The position numbers and the translations under genes are program-made. The notes below the pieces were generated by a model. The model saw nothing but the letters and a program-made list of their open reading frames with translations. It did no database searches and was not told the origin of the DNA. A stretch of DNA of 64,000 bases from NCBI GenBank assembly GCA_023417815.1, contig JAEZEI010000008.1:1-64000 (forward strand), read 5' to 3'. The stretch comes from Bacteroidota bacterium (lineage in GTDB: Bacteria; Bacteroidota; Bacteroidia; Chitinophagales; Chitinophagaceae). Shown here piece by piece: positions 1-7,669 of the stretch; within the stretch, counting starts at the first letter, position 1, and every line of letters starts with the position of its first letter.

Positions 1-675
1 ACAGAAAGCAGGATTGTTTGGAGGTTTAAGGTTGGAGGTTGTTTAGGGTTTATTGTTTAATGTTTATTGTTTAGTGTTGCGGTAATGTAGAGACGCATAT
101 TTGCGTCTCAAAAATGTAACACAGAGATCACTGAAAAAGCACAGAGCTGCACTGAAAGCTTTATCAGTTGGAGGTTTGAGGTTGGAGGTTGGAAGTTGGA
201 GGTTAACTAAAATGAATGAAACGCTCCGGAGGAGCGCCCTGTCAATAGAAAAAAGCATACCATCCAAACATCCCGCTCCGGAGGAGCGTCCTAATAAAAA
301 AGGTTCCCCGCAGATTCTCGGGGATTGTTTCGCAGATGTTCGCGGATTGCATTTGGAACAATAACTCGCATGTGAATTCTAATAAACATTCTTTGTTACA
401 CAGAGCTGCACAGAGAATACACAGAGCGGCACAGAAAGCAGGATTGTTTGGAGGTTTAAGGTTGGAGGTTGTTTAGGGTTTATTGTTTAATGTTTATAGT
501 TTAGTGTTGCGGTATTGTAGAGACGCATATTTGCGTCTCAAAACCCAAATTCTTAATAATAGTTCCCGCAGATTTTCACAGATTGTAACGCTGATTTTCG
601 CTGAATGTTTCATCCGCGTGAATCCGCGTATAGATCAGCGCTGATCTGCGGGAACAATTTGTTCCTGGACGTTTC
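1..675. repeat. Composite intergenic repeat block
   Basis: No credible gene. The stretch is a mosaic of repeat families seen throughout the window: purine-rich GGTTGGAGG tracts, GAGACGCA-TATT-TGCGTCTC type palindromes at 90-109 and 520-539, CACAGAG/CACAGAA blocks, CTCCGGAGGAGCG palindromes near 220-290 and a CCCGCAGAT...ATCTGCGGGAA block at about 560-655. Positions 200-362 are an inverted copy of the blocks at 6378-6538 and 11090-11230. Short reading frames here recur with the repeats and are not treated as genes. Confidence 0.85.
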
Positions 676-1149
676 TTAGAATGTAAACCGCAGCACCCCG
701 CACTCAACCCGCTGCAGCGCGCCTTCCTTTTCAAATTCAAGTTTTCCCTCATCCACGTAAAGCGATGAATCGCCGCGCACCACAAGCTCGCCCGTGGCCG
801 GCAACAGGTGATCCTTCTCCACCCGGAAGATGATCCTTCTCACCGAACGCATCCCCTCCGCTTCGAAGTCGTACCACACCTTTAGGAGACCTCCTTCCAG
901 CATTCCCTTCACCGTTCCCCAGCTACCATCCTTCTGGTAATTATCATACATCATCCGGCCGGAGATGTTGTCTCCATCCGCTGTATAGGATAACCTTAAT
1001 GAGTCGCGGCCCGTTACGCGCAGGAAGCATTCCTCTTCAGCAATCGGCGTGGGTGTTTCCAGGGGAGTTGCCGTGGTATCGGTTGCAGAGTCTTTCTCTT
1101 CGGGGGCGGCGCAGCCCAGTAAGAGCGCCGTTATTAAGATCCATTTCAT
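676..1149 (-). CDS. Putative lipoprotein, unknown function
   Basis: A 157-residue protein. The N-terminus is a short hydrophobic segment ending in a lipobox-like LLLGC with the cysteine at residue 13, followed by an acidic Thr/Pro-rich linker to about residue 38. This predicts lipidation and attachment to a membrane. The rest alternates short polar and hydrophobic stretches (motifs such as GMLEGGLLKVWYDF and GELVVRGDSSLYVDEG), which suggests a beta-rich periplasmic domain. I do not recognise the family. It is flanked by repeats on the 3' side and by a separate minus-strand gene on the 5' side, so it is probably monocistronic. Confidence 0.75.
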   Translation of the reverse strand: MKWILITALLLGCAAPEEKDSATDTTATPLETPTPIAEEECFLRVTGRDSLRLSYTADGDNISGRMMYDNYQKDGSWGTVKGMLEGGLLKVWYDFEAEGMRSVRRIIFRVEKDHLLPATGELVVRGDSSLYVDEGKLEFEKEGALQRVECGVLRFTF

Positions 1150-1268
1150 AAAAACGATTTTTTACATAGAAAGCACAGAAATCCACCGAGATGCACAGAA
1201 AGGGTGCAATAATTCCGACAGCTCTCTGTATTTTCTGTGCCTACTCTGCGCCGCTCTGTGTAACTTCC

Positions 1269-1778
1269 TTACACATTTATGTTTCCTTCAACCGACCCAT
1301 CCATGTGCGTCTTACCGGTGATAGCAGATGCCGCCACTTTGATCAACGAGATCATCTTTCCATCCTGCGTATCCCAGTAATATGCATTCACCGGCGTTAC
1401 CCTGATGATGGTAACATCCGGATCATCCTTTCCATCTTCGAACCATGCCTTTGCCATAGGACTCCATTTGTCTTCAATGGTGGCGCGGTCGGTGTAAACA
1501 GTGGCCTCACCATACAACGAAATGAATTTCGAATCGCCCGCATCAGAGAAGATGAGGTGCACCCGGTTGAACTCCCCGATCTCGATATTCTTATTGCTGG
1601 TGAGCGAGCTGATGAACCATACGTTGCCTTCCTCATCCACTTCCTGCACCGCCATCGGCCGGGTGTTCATCGGTATCTTGTGCAGGTCGGTGCAGAACAT
1701 GCATACGCGTATCTTCTCGCAAACTTCTTTCAGTTTTTCTACGGCTTCCTGGCTGTAGAGGTCTTTATATTCTCCCAT
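1269..1778 (-). CDS. Pyridoxamine 5'-phosphate oxidase-like (general stress protein 26 type) flavin-binding protein
   Basis: A 169-residue cytoplasmic protein of the split-barrel flavin-binding fold. The arrangement fits the GS26-like branch: an N-terminal helix, a strand pair carrying CMFCTDL and RPMAVQEVDEEGNVWFIS, the SNKNIEIGEFNRVHLIF block, and a C-terminal PVNAYYWDTQDGK. That last motif is characteristic of the general-stress-protein subgroup (family knowledge). Such proteins bind FMN, FAD or related cofactors, and their substrates are usually unknown, so a specific reaction should not be assigned. No operon partner is evident, as repeats follow on both sides. Confidence 0.85.
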   Translation of the reverse strand: MGEYKDLYSQEAVEKLKEVCEKIRVCMFCTDLHKIPMNTRPMAVQEVDEEGNVWFISSLTSNKNIEIGEFNRVHLIFSDAGDSKFISLYGEATVYTDRATIEDKWSPMAKAWFEDGKDDPDVTIIRVTPVNAYYWDTQDGKMISLIKVAASAITGKTHMDGSVEGNINV

Positions 1779-1814
1779 GATTTACTTTTATATTAATTAA
1801 TTGACATTTCGATA

Positions 1815-1910
1815 AATAATGGTTCCCGCAGATTTTCGCAGATCGTTTCGCGGATTATCGCAGATCAGCGTTTATCTGCGTCAGGATCGGCGAAAATCTG
1901 CGGGAACTAT
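1815..1910. repeat. CCCGCAGAT inverted-repeat block
   Basis: One copy of the window's commonest repeat. The outer arms are GTTCCCGCAGATTTTCGCAGAT and its imperfect complement ending ATCTGCGGGAAC, with several internal CGCAGAT/ATCTGCG repeats. It could fold into a long imperfect hairpin between two minus-strand genes. Confidence 0.8.
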
Positions 1911-2297
1911 TTATAACCCAGATGGTTTATCAATTCTTCCTTCCTCCACCCATGCAACCGCCTCCGGCAGTTCGCTCATCGCGAAGCCCCGGTATTCTCC
2001 CGGCACCAGCATGCTGAACATATCAATGAAGGTGCGCACACCCTCCTGGTCGCTCACCATCGCCACCTTCTCCCATTGGAATAAATGCGAAAAGCCCATG
2101 ATGCTGTCCTGTATCCACGCGCCGGGTGTAAGGTTGGAGATATTCGTATCTATTACCAGTAAAAAGTTGAGCTTGTCGTGTACCTCCAGGGTTTGTTCAA
2201 CGCGCTGCTTCGCGAGTTTGAAATCGTCGGCCGTAACAGTCCCGCTTATACGGAAGCCCAGCACCCCTGGCGGGAAGTTGTGCATTTCGGTGATCAT
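1911..2297 (-). CDS. SpoIIAA-like (STAS-related) protein
   Basis: A 128-residue protein starting at ATG 2297 (MITEMHNFPPGV). A frame open further upstream runs into repeat sequence and is not part of the gene. The pattern GVLGFRISGTVTADDF, a conserved LLVIDTNISN strand, and EGVRTFIDMFSMLVPGE followed by a C-terminal EAVAWVEEG helix matches the SpoIIAA-like family (the group that includes DUF3478). These are small cytoplasmic STAS-fold proteins, often stress-associated, with no assigned ligand. It lies alone between two CCCGCAGAT repeat blocks. Confidence 0.75.
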   Translation of the reverse strand: MITEMHNFPPGVLGFRISGTVTADDFKLAKQRVEQTLEVHDKLNFLLVIDTNISNLTPGAWIQDSIMGFSHLFQWEKVAMVSDQEGVRTFIDMFSMLVPGEYRGFAMSELPEAVAWVEEGRIDKPSGL

Positions 2298-2339
2298 GAT
2301 GGGGTTGATGCAAAAAAAGAACCAAAATGGCTTTAGGGA

Positions 2340-2436
2340 AATAATGGTTCCCGCAGATGCACGCAGATTTAGGCGCAGATTCACGCTGAAAATTTTCTGC
2401 GAAAATTAGCGGCTAATCAGTGAAAATCTGCGGGAA
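2340..2436. repeat. CCCGCAGAT inverted-repeat block
   Basis: Second copy of the inverted CCCGCAGAT/ATCTGCGGGAA block, running from GGTTCCCGCAGATGCACG to GAAAATCTGCGGGAACTA and directly abutting the msrA stop codon. Confidence 0.8.
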
Positions 2437-3078
2437 CTATTCTTGTTTCAGTAGCCCATCATATTTCTTCCGGAACTTTTGCACCTTCGGCTTTATCACC
2501 ATGCTGCAGTACGGCTGGGCGCCGTTCTTTTCATAATAATCCTGGTGATAATTCTCCGCAGGATAGAACTTGGAATATATTTCAAGAGAAGTGACGATCG
2601 GGTCATCAAACACCTTTTGCCGGTTCAGCTCATCGATCTTCTTTTCCGCGATGTCGCGCTGCTCCTGGTCGTGGTAGAAGATTACGCTCCGGTATTGCGA
2701 GCCCACATCATTGCCCTGGCGGTTGAGGGTGGTAGGGTCGTGGGTATCGAAGAAAACATCCAGTAATTTCTCAAAGCTTATCACCCGCGGATCATATTCG
2801 ATCTCGAGGCATTCGGCATGGCCGGTAACCCCGGTGCAAACGGTCTTGTAGTCCGGGTTGGCCATTTCGCCGCCGCTGTAGCCGCTGGTTACGCTCTTCA
2901 CACCCTGCAGGTCTTTGAAGATGGCCTCGGTACACCAGAAGCAACCATTGCCGAGGGTGGCTGTGGCTGAAGTATCGGAGGGTACTTTGGAGGGGTTGGC
3001 AGTTACGTTATGATCGTTCATGTGTGATTTTTGTGTACATGAATAGAAAAGAATGCCAAGAAATAACAGGCGGAGCAT
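2437..3078 (-). CDS. msrA: Peptide-methionine (S)-S-oxide reductase, lipoprotein form
   Basis: A 213-residue MsrA, which reduces the S-epimer of methionine sulfoxide in damaged proteins. The catalytic motif GCFWC is present with the nucleophilic cysteine at residue 46, followed by the conserved GVKSVTSGYSGG, HDPTT and QYRSVIFYHDQEQ segments. The N-terminus is hydrophobic and ends in a lipobox-like LFYSC (Cys 14), so the enzyme is probably tethered in the periplasm or to a membrane rather than cytoplasmic. No MsrB domain follows. Confidence in the enzymatic assignment is high; the localisation is inferred from the signal. Confidence 0.95.
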   Translation of the reverse strand: MLRLLFLGILFYSCTQKSHMNDHNVTANPSKVPSDTSATATLGNGCFWCTEAIFKDLQGVKSVTSGYSGGEMANPDYKTVCTGVTGHAECLEIEYDPRVISFEKLLDVFFDTHDPTTLNRQGNDVGSQYRSVIFYHDQEQRDIAEKKIDELNRQKVFDDPIVTSLEIYSKFYPAENYHQDYYEKNGAQPYCSMVIKPKVQKFRKKYDGLLKQE

Positions 3079-3146
3079 AAATGCAATTTAGAGGCTATTA
3101 CTAAAATGGCTTTGTTAATTTCTAAGCGTCCTCTCGTAAGAAATGT

Positions 3147-3250
3147 TTCCCGCAGATGTTCGCAAATTGTTTGCTGATTTTCGCAAATTATGTCGCTAAA
3201 TTCTGCGGGAATCTGCGTATGGATCAGCGGGAATCTGCGGGAACTATTAT
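3147..3250. repeat. CCCGCAGAT inverted-repeat block
   Basis: Third copy of the block, between the divergent msrA and mutS2 genes, from TTTCCCGCAGATGTTCGC to AATCTGCGGGAACTATT. It lies where the mutS2 promoter would be expected; TTACTTTG just downstream (about 3270-3277) resembles the Bacteroidota -7 element. Confidence 0.75.
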
Positions 3251-3284
3251 TTATACGGATGCTTTATTGTTACTTTGCTCCCCC

Positions 3285-5378
3285 ATGAAACTGTACCCGG
3301 CCTCTACATTGCAACAACTCGAATTCGACAAGGTGAAGACCCTGCTGGCCGGCTTTGCACGCACCAATTACGCCCGCGCAAAGGCTGAGAACATCCGCAT
3401 ACATACCAGGAAAGACATCATAGAACCGGAACTGAAAAAAGTTTCCGAATACGCCTCCCTGCTTTCCGGCGGCGGACATTTCCCGAACGACCTGGTGGTG
3501 GACCTTAGCCGCGACCTGAAGCTGTTGTCCATTCCCGGCGCTACGCTTAGTGGCGAACAGTTCATGCTCCTGCGCCGGCTTGCAGAGAATACTTCCGCGA
3601 TCTTCCGCTGGTTCACGAACGACAGGCGCGAGGCATATCCCGCCATGAGCGAAGTGATCCGCGATAATTATTATGAACCGGCAATAAAGGAAATGATCGA
3701 GGCTACCCTCGACGATGCAGGGGTGGTGAAGGACAGCGCAAGCGAAGAACTGGCCAGCATACGAATGAACCTTTACCGGAAAAGAAATGAATTGCGCAGG
3801 CTGTTCGACAGGATCGTTTCGCGTTTAAATAAGAATGGCTACCTCGCCGATATAGAGGAAAGCTTCATGAACGGCAGGAGGGTGCTCGCAGTACTCGCTG
3901 AACAAAAGCGGATGGTGAAAGGCGTGATCCATGGCGAAAGCGACAGCCGCAGAACATCCTTCATAGAACCCGAAGAGACCACCGAACTCAATAATACCAT
4001 CTTCTCCCTTGAGCACGAAGAGGGCAGGGAAGTGCAGCGCATTCTGAAACAACTTACGTCCAACCTCAGCATGTATGCAACCCTGCTTACATCCTGGTTT
4101 GAAATTTCCGGCGAATACGATTTCATCCAGGCCCGCGCAAAGCTGGCGCTGGAAACGAATTCCACCATGCCGAAGCTTAGCGATAAGTCGCTGGTGAGGC
4201 TGGTGAATGCCGTGCACCCCTTGTTATTATTGTTCAACCGCAAGGCGGGAAAGCCTACCATCCCCGTGAACCTCGAATTGAACGACCAGCAAAGGATCCT
4301 CGTGATCAGCGGTCCCAATGCCGGTGGAAAAACAGTTACGTTGAAAACGGTTGGTTTACTCCAGGTGATGCTGCAGAGCGGGCTGCTGGTGCCGTGCAGT
4401 CCGGACAGCGAGATGGGCATCTTCAAGCAACTGATGATCCATATCGGCGATACGCAGAGCCTCGAATTCGAGTTAAGCACCTACAGCAGCCAGCTGAAGA
4501 ACATGAAGCACTTCATGGAGAATGCGAATGGCCGCACCATGTTCTTCATCGACGAACTGGGCAGCGGCTCCGATCCCAACCTCGGTGGCGCCTTCGCGGA
4601 AGTGATCATGGAAGAACTTGCTTTCCGTCATGCCATGGGGATCGTGACCACCCATTACCTCAACCTGAAGGTGATGGCCAACAAAGTAAAGGGGATCATT
4701 AATGGCGCCATGCAGTTCGATGAAAAAAGATTACTGCCGTTATACAAACTGCAGGTAGGCAAACCCGGTAGCTCCTATACCTTCAGCATCGCCGAACGGA
4801 TCGGGCTCGACAAGAACCTGATCGAACGCGCGCGCAAGCTCGCCGATGAAGACCAGTTCCGCCTCGACAAGCTCCTCAACCGCACCGAGCAGGACTTGCA
4901 GCGCATTGACAGGGAAAAAGGAAAACTTCAGCAACTGCTGAAAGAGAATGAGCAACTGAAAAAGGAGATGTCGAAGGTTATCGAAAAGGAATCGCATAAG
5001 CAGGAGGTGGAGCGTTTGAAGCTTCAGAACAAGGTGGCCGAAGAAAAATTCACCTACCTGAAAGACATGGAGCGCAAGCTGAAGGCGATGATCATGGAGT
5101 GGAAGCGCGAAGAAGATAAGACAAAGGTGATGAAGATGATGCAGGCCCTGCTCTTCGGGCAGAAAGACAAGCTCACTCCTTCAAAGAAAGAACGCAAACA
5201 GCTCGAAAAGTTCGAGGAAATCGCCAGGCCCGTGCAGGTCGGCGACCTGGTAAAGATGAAGCAGAACCGGCAGGTAGGAACGGTGAAGGAGATCCGTGGG
5301 AAGAAAGCGATCCTGCAGGTAGGGGTGATACCGATCACCGTGGCGTTAGCGGATCTTACTGTTGTACGGGAGAAATAA
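3285..5378 (+). CDS. mutS2: MutS2-family DNA-binding ATPase without Smr domain
   Basis: A 697-residue protein starting at ATG 3285 (MKLYPASTLQQLEFDKVK); upstream in-frame codons lie in a repeat. The order is typical MutS2: an N-terminal clamp and lever region, the ATPase with Walker A GPNAGGKT near residue 344, Walker B FFIDELGSGSDP, the VTTHYLNLK switch, then a long charged coiled coil (about 520-640) and a KOW-like end (VQVGDLVKMKQNRQVGTVKE). MutS2 proteins act on branched DNA and, in some species, on collided ribosomes. The usual C-terminal Smr nuclease domain is missing: the protein stops at about the point where Smr would begin, and no Smr coding sequence follows. Confidence 0.92.
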   Translation: MKLYPASTLQQLEFDKVKTLLAGFARTNYARAKAENIRIHTRKDIIEPELKKVSEYASLLSGGGHFPNDLVVDLSRDLKLLSIPGATLSGEQFMLLRRLAENTSAIFRWFTNDRREAYPAMSEVIRDNYYEPAIKEMIEATLDDAGVVKDSASEELASIRMNLYRKRNELRRLFDRIVSRLNKNGYLADIEESFMNGRRVLAVLAEQKRMVKGVIHGESDSRRTSFIEPEETTELNNTIFSLEHEEGREVQRILKQLTSNLSMYATLLTSWFEISGEYDFIQARAKLALETNSTMPKLSDKSLVRLVNAVHPLLLLFNRKAGKPTIPVNLELNDQQRILVISGPNAGGKTVTLKTVGLLQVMLQSGLLVPCSPDSEMGIFKQLMIHIGDTQSLEFELSTYSSQLKNMKHFMENANGRTMFFIDELGSGSDPNLGGAFAEVIMEELAFRHAMGIVTTHYLNLKVMANKVKGIINGAMQFDEKRLLPLYKLQVGKPGSSYTFSIAERIGLDKNLIERARKLADEDQFRLDKLLNRTEQDLQRIDREKGKLQQLLKENEQLKKEMSKVIEKESHKQEVERLKLQNKVAEEKFTYLKDMERKLKAMIMEWKREEDKTKVMKMMQALLFGQKDKLTPSKKERKQLEKFEEIARPVQVGDLVKMKQNRQVGTVKEIRGKKAILQVGVIPITVALADLTVVREK

Positions 5379-5820
5379 TTGTGTAGAGGCAAGATTTTGC
5401 GTCTAAAAAAATATCACTGAAAACACAGAAAAAGGCACTGAAAACACAGAAAGTCTTCAATTTTTCCGGTAGCCTTCAGTGATCTCAGTGGAATTCTGTG
5501 ATTTCTGTGAACCTTGGTTCCCGCAGGGGCCGCATATAATTCATAACCCCGCGCTTTAGCGTGGGGTAGAACGCGCCCGTAATAAATGGGCTTTAGCCCC
5601 ATAAATGAGACGCACAATTTTGCGTCTCTAACCTACAAGATCATCTGGATCATAATGGTTTCCCGCAGATAGACGCAGATCTGCCATTACCCTTACAATT
5701 TTTCTAAATTCTAAAGCGCAGATAGGCGCAGCTCCGTAGGGGCGGCATACATGAGATGGCACAATGATGCGGCACCGGATTATTCAAAATCATCATGTTT
5801 TCAGCGCCCTTATGATTTTT
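5379..5820. repeat. Repeat mosaic upstream of tRNA-Ser
   Basis: No gene is supported. The stretch contains CACTGAAAACACAGAAA blocks, a CCCGCGCTTTAGCGTGGGG hairpin near 5550, a GAGACGCA...TGCGTCTC palindrome at 5607-5628 and a CCCGCAGAT block around 5658-5740. Confidence 0.75.
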
Positions 5821-5851
5821 TTGCTTCAATACATTCCATCACTTACTTTTG
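5821..5851 (+). promoter_or_regulatory. Bacteroidota-type promoter of tRNA-Ser
   Basis: TTTTTTTG ends at 5823 and is followed, after a 20-bp spacer, by TACTTTTG (5844-5851). This matches the -33 TTTG / -7 TAnnTTTG consensus of Bacteroidota primary sigma factors. The -7 box ends 4 bp before the mature tRNA 5' end. Confidence 0.7.
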
Positions 5852-5855
5852 CCGC

Positions 5856-5940
5856 GGAGAGATGGCAGAGCGGTCGAATGCGGCGGTCTTGAAAACCGTT
5901 GACTGTCACAGGTCCGGGGGTTCGAATCCCTCTCTCTCCG
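5856..5940 (+). tRNA. tRNA-Ser (anticodon UGA)
   Basis: A complete class II tRNA. The acceptor stem is GGAGAGA paired with TCTCTCC (5933-5939). The anticodon arm GCGGT-CTTGAAA-ACCGT has TGA at the anticodon, a long variable arm follows, and the T-arm contains GGGTTCGAATCCC. The discriminator is G5940; CCA is not encoded. It has its own promoter and a rho-independent terminator, so it is a single-gene unit. Confidence 0.95.
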
Positions 5941-6147
5941 CAGAACGAAAACAAATTGCCCCTGGCTTGCCAGGGGTATTTTTTTGGCCGGCGGTGACGC
6001 AAGCTTGCTTGCAGGCAAAGACGGATGAAAAAATAGGAGCACGCAGTGCGGCAATTTGTTTTGTTATAGCCGGACCTCCGGGTTCGCCGCAGGCAATCCC
6101 TCTCTCTCCGCAGAACGAAAACAAATTGCCCCTGGCTTGCCAGGGGT
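5925..6147. repeat. 53-bp direct repeat: tRNA-Ser 3' end plus terminator, duplicated
   Basis: Positions 5925-5977 (last 16 nt of the tRNA plus the terminator hairpin) recur identically at 6095-6147, exactly 170 bp downstream. Upstream of the second copy, GGTTCG of the T-arm is also kept, but CCGCAGGC (6087-6094) lies between it and AATCCC. The second copy cannot be a functional tRNA. This could be an attachment-site scar or a local duplication. Confidence 0.85.
5959..5985 (+). terminator. Rho-independent terminator of tRNA-Ser
   Basis: CCCCTGG-CTTG-CCAGGGG forms a perfect 7-bp stem with a 4-nt loop, followed by TATTTTTTT. It begins 18 bp after the tRNA end. Confidence 0.9.
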
Positions 6148-6155
6148 TTTTGTTT
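6129..6155 (+). terminator. Second copy of the tRNA-Ser terminator
   Basis: The same CCCCTGG-CTTG-CCAGGGG hairpin as at 5959, followed here by TTTTTGTTTTG. It may act as a back-up terminator. Confidence 0.6.
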
Positions 6156-6159
6156 TGTA

Positions 6160-6800
6160 ATAAGCTAATTTGCGTTGATCTGCGAAACAATCTGCGCGCA
6201 TCTGCGGGAACCCTTATCAAAGACAGATGCTTTTAAGTTTGAGACGCAAATATGCGTCTCTACATTACCGCCTCATCAAACCTCCACCTCCAAACAATCC
6301 TGCTTTCTGTGCCGCTCTGTGTATTCTCTGTGCAGCTCTGTGTAACAAAGAATGTTCATTAGTATTCACATGCCAGTTATTGTTCCAAATGCAATCCGCG
6401 AACATCAGCGAAACAATCCCCGAGTATCTGCGGGAAACCTTTTTTATTAGGACGCTCCTCCGGAGCGGGATGTTTGGATGGTATGCTTTTTTCTATTGAC
6501 AGGGCGCTCCTCCGGTGCGTTTCATTCATTTTAGTTAACCTCCAACCTACAACTTCCAATTGCTGTGCAATTTTTCTGAGGCCGGACTATTCGGTTTTTA
6601 AAAACTATTCAAAAAACATTTCGACAGCTTTCTGTGTATCTCTGTGCATTTTCAGTGCAACTCTGTGTAACCCTTTTTTTGTGAGACGCAAATATGCGTC
6701 TCTACATTACCGCCTCATCAAACCTCCAACCACCAACCTCCAACTTCCAACCTCCAACCTCCAACCTCCAACCTCCAACCAAGATGCAAACCTTTAATAT
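6160..6800. repeat. Composite intergenic repeat block
   Basis: No gene is supported in this 640-bp stretch. In order it holds a CCCGCAGAT-type block (to 6212), the palindromes GAGACGCAAATATGCGTCTC at 6241-6260 and 6683-6702, a CTCTGTGTAAC block, the roughly 160-bp CTCCTCCGGAGCG block (6378-6538) that recurs at 11090 and inverted at 200, the TTTTTCTGAGGCCGGACTATTCGG block (about 6566) also seen at 9540 and 13210, and a tandem CTCCAACCTCCAA tract ending at 6780. Confidence 0.8.
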
Positions 6801-6865
6801 ATAGATTCTTCTTTCCTCACCATTATGCCTTACCTTACACATTTTGCACCCCTTTAAACATCTAT

Positions 6866-7669
6866 ATGTCCGCATCAGTTATCCAAAGAAATAACGTTCG
6901 TGTTTTCGGAAAAGGCACCCAGCCCATGATGTTCGCGCATGGATTCGGATGCGACCAGAACATGTGGCGCTTCCTTACTCCTTCCTTCGAAAATGATTAC
7001 AAGATCGTGCTGTTCGATTATGTGGGCGCCGGAAAATCGGATATTTCTGCATACAATAAAGAACGCTATTCCTCCCTCCAGGGCTATGCGCAGGATGTGC
7101 TCGACATCTGCGAGGAACTGCAGTTGCGCGATACCATCTTCGTGGGACATTCCGTCAGCTCCATGATAGGACTGCTGGCCGCGGTGGAACACCCCGGGTA
7201 TTTCGCGGAGTTGATCATGGTGGGACCTTCTCCCTGCTACATCAACGACGGCGACTATAAAGGCGGCTTCGAACGCAAGGACATCGAAGGGCTTCTTGAA
7301 ACCATGGAGAAGAACTATATCGGCTGGGCGAATTTCCTCGCGCCGAATATCATGGGAAACAAGGACCGTCCCGAACTTGGTGAAGAACTGAAGGACAGCT
7401 TCTGCTCCACCGACCCGCTCATTGCACGGCAGTTCGCAAAGGCGACATTCTTCTCAGATAACCGCGACGACCTCCACAAAACAAAAGTGCCTTCGCTTAT
7501 CCTCCAGTGTTCCGAAGACATCATCGCCCCACTGGAAGTGGGCGACTACCTGCACCGGAAACTGGCGAACAGCACCCTGAAAGTGATGAAGGCCACAGGG
7601 CATTGCCCGCACATGAGCGAGCCGGAAGAAACAATTTCCCTCATCAAAGAATACCTTAACGCAGCCTGA
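6866..7669 (+). CDS. rsbQ: RsbQ-like alpha/beta hydrolase
   Basis: A 267-residue protein of the RsbQ/KAI2-type alpha/beta hydrolase family. The oxyanion segment is AHGFGCDQNMW, the nucleophile elbow GHSVSS has Ser96, and the acid Asp218 (QCSEDIIAP) and His246 (ATGHCPHM) complete the triad. These positions almost coincide with those known for Bacillus RsbQ. RsbQ supplies or processes a small hydrophobic ligand needed by a PAS-domain partner in stress signalling. The stop codon overlaps the start of a PAS histidine kinase (ATGA-type junction), so the same partnership is likely here with a kinase instead of the phosphatase RsbP. The ligand is unknown. Confidence 0.9.
   Translation: MSASVIQRNNVRVFGKGTQPMMFAHGFGCDQNMWRFLTPSFENDYKIVLFDYVGAGKSDISAYNKERYSSLQGYAQDVLDICEELQLRDTIFVGHSVSSMIGLLAAVEHPGYFAELIMVGPSPCYINDGDYKGGFERKDIEGLLETMEKNYIGWANFLAPNIMGNKDRPELGEELKDSFCSTDPLIARQFAKATFFSDNRDDLHKTKVPSLILQCSEDIIAPLEVGDYLHRKLANSTLKVMKATGHCPHMSEPEETISLIKEYLNAA

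Noticed and set aside
101..364. Reading frames in repeat blocks (also 6377-6559, 10909-11289, 13128-13508) that give similar peptides
   Set aside because: The similarity follows from shared DNA repeats containing palindromes; the frames occur on either strand and lack gene context.
1191..1796. Long plus-strand frame opposite the pyridoxamine-oxidase-like gene
   Set aside because: Antisense shadow; the minus-strand protein has clear family motifs.
6081..6110. A second tRNA-Ser
   Set aside because: Only the 3' acceptor strand and part of the T-arm are present, with 8 extra bases; no D-arm or anticodon arm.
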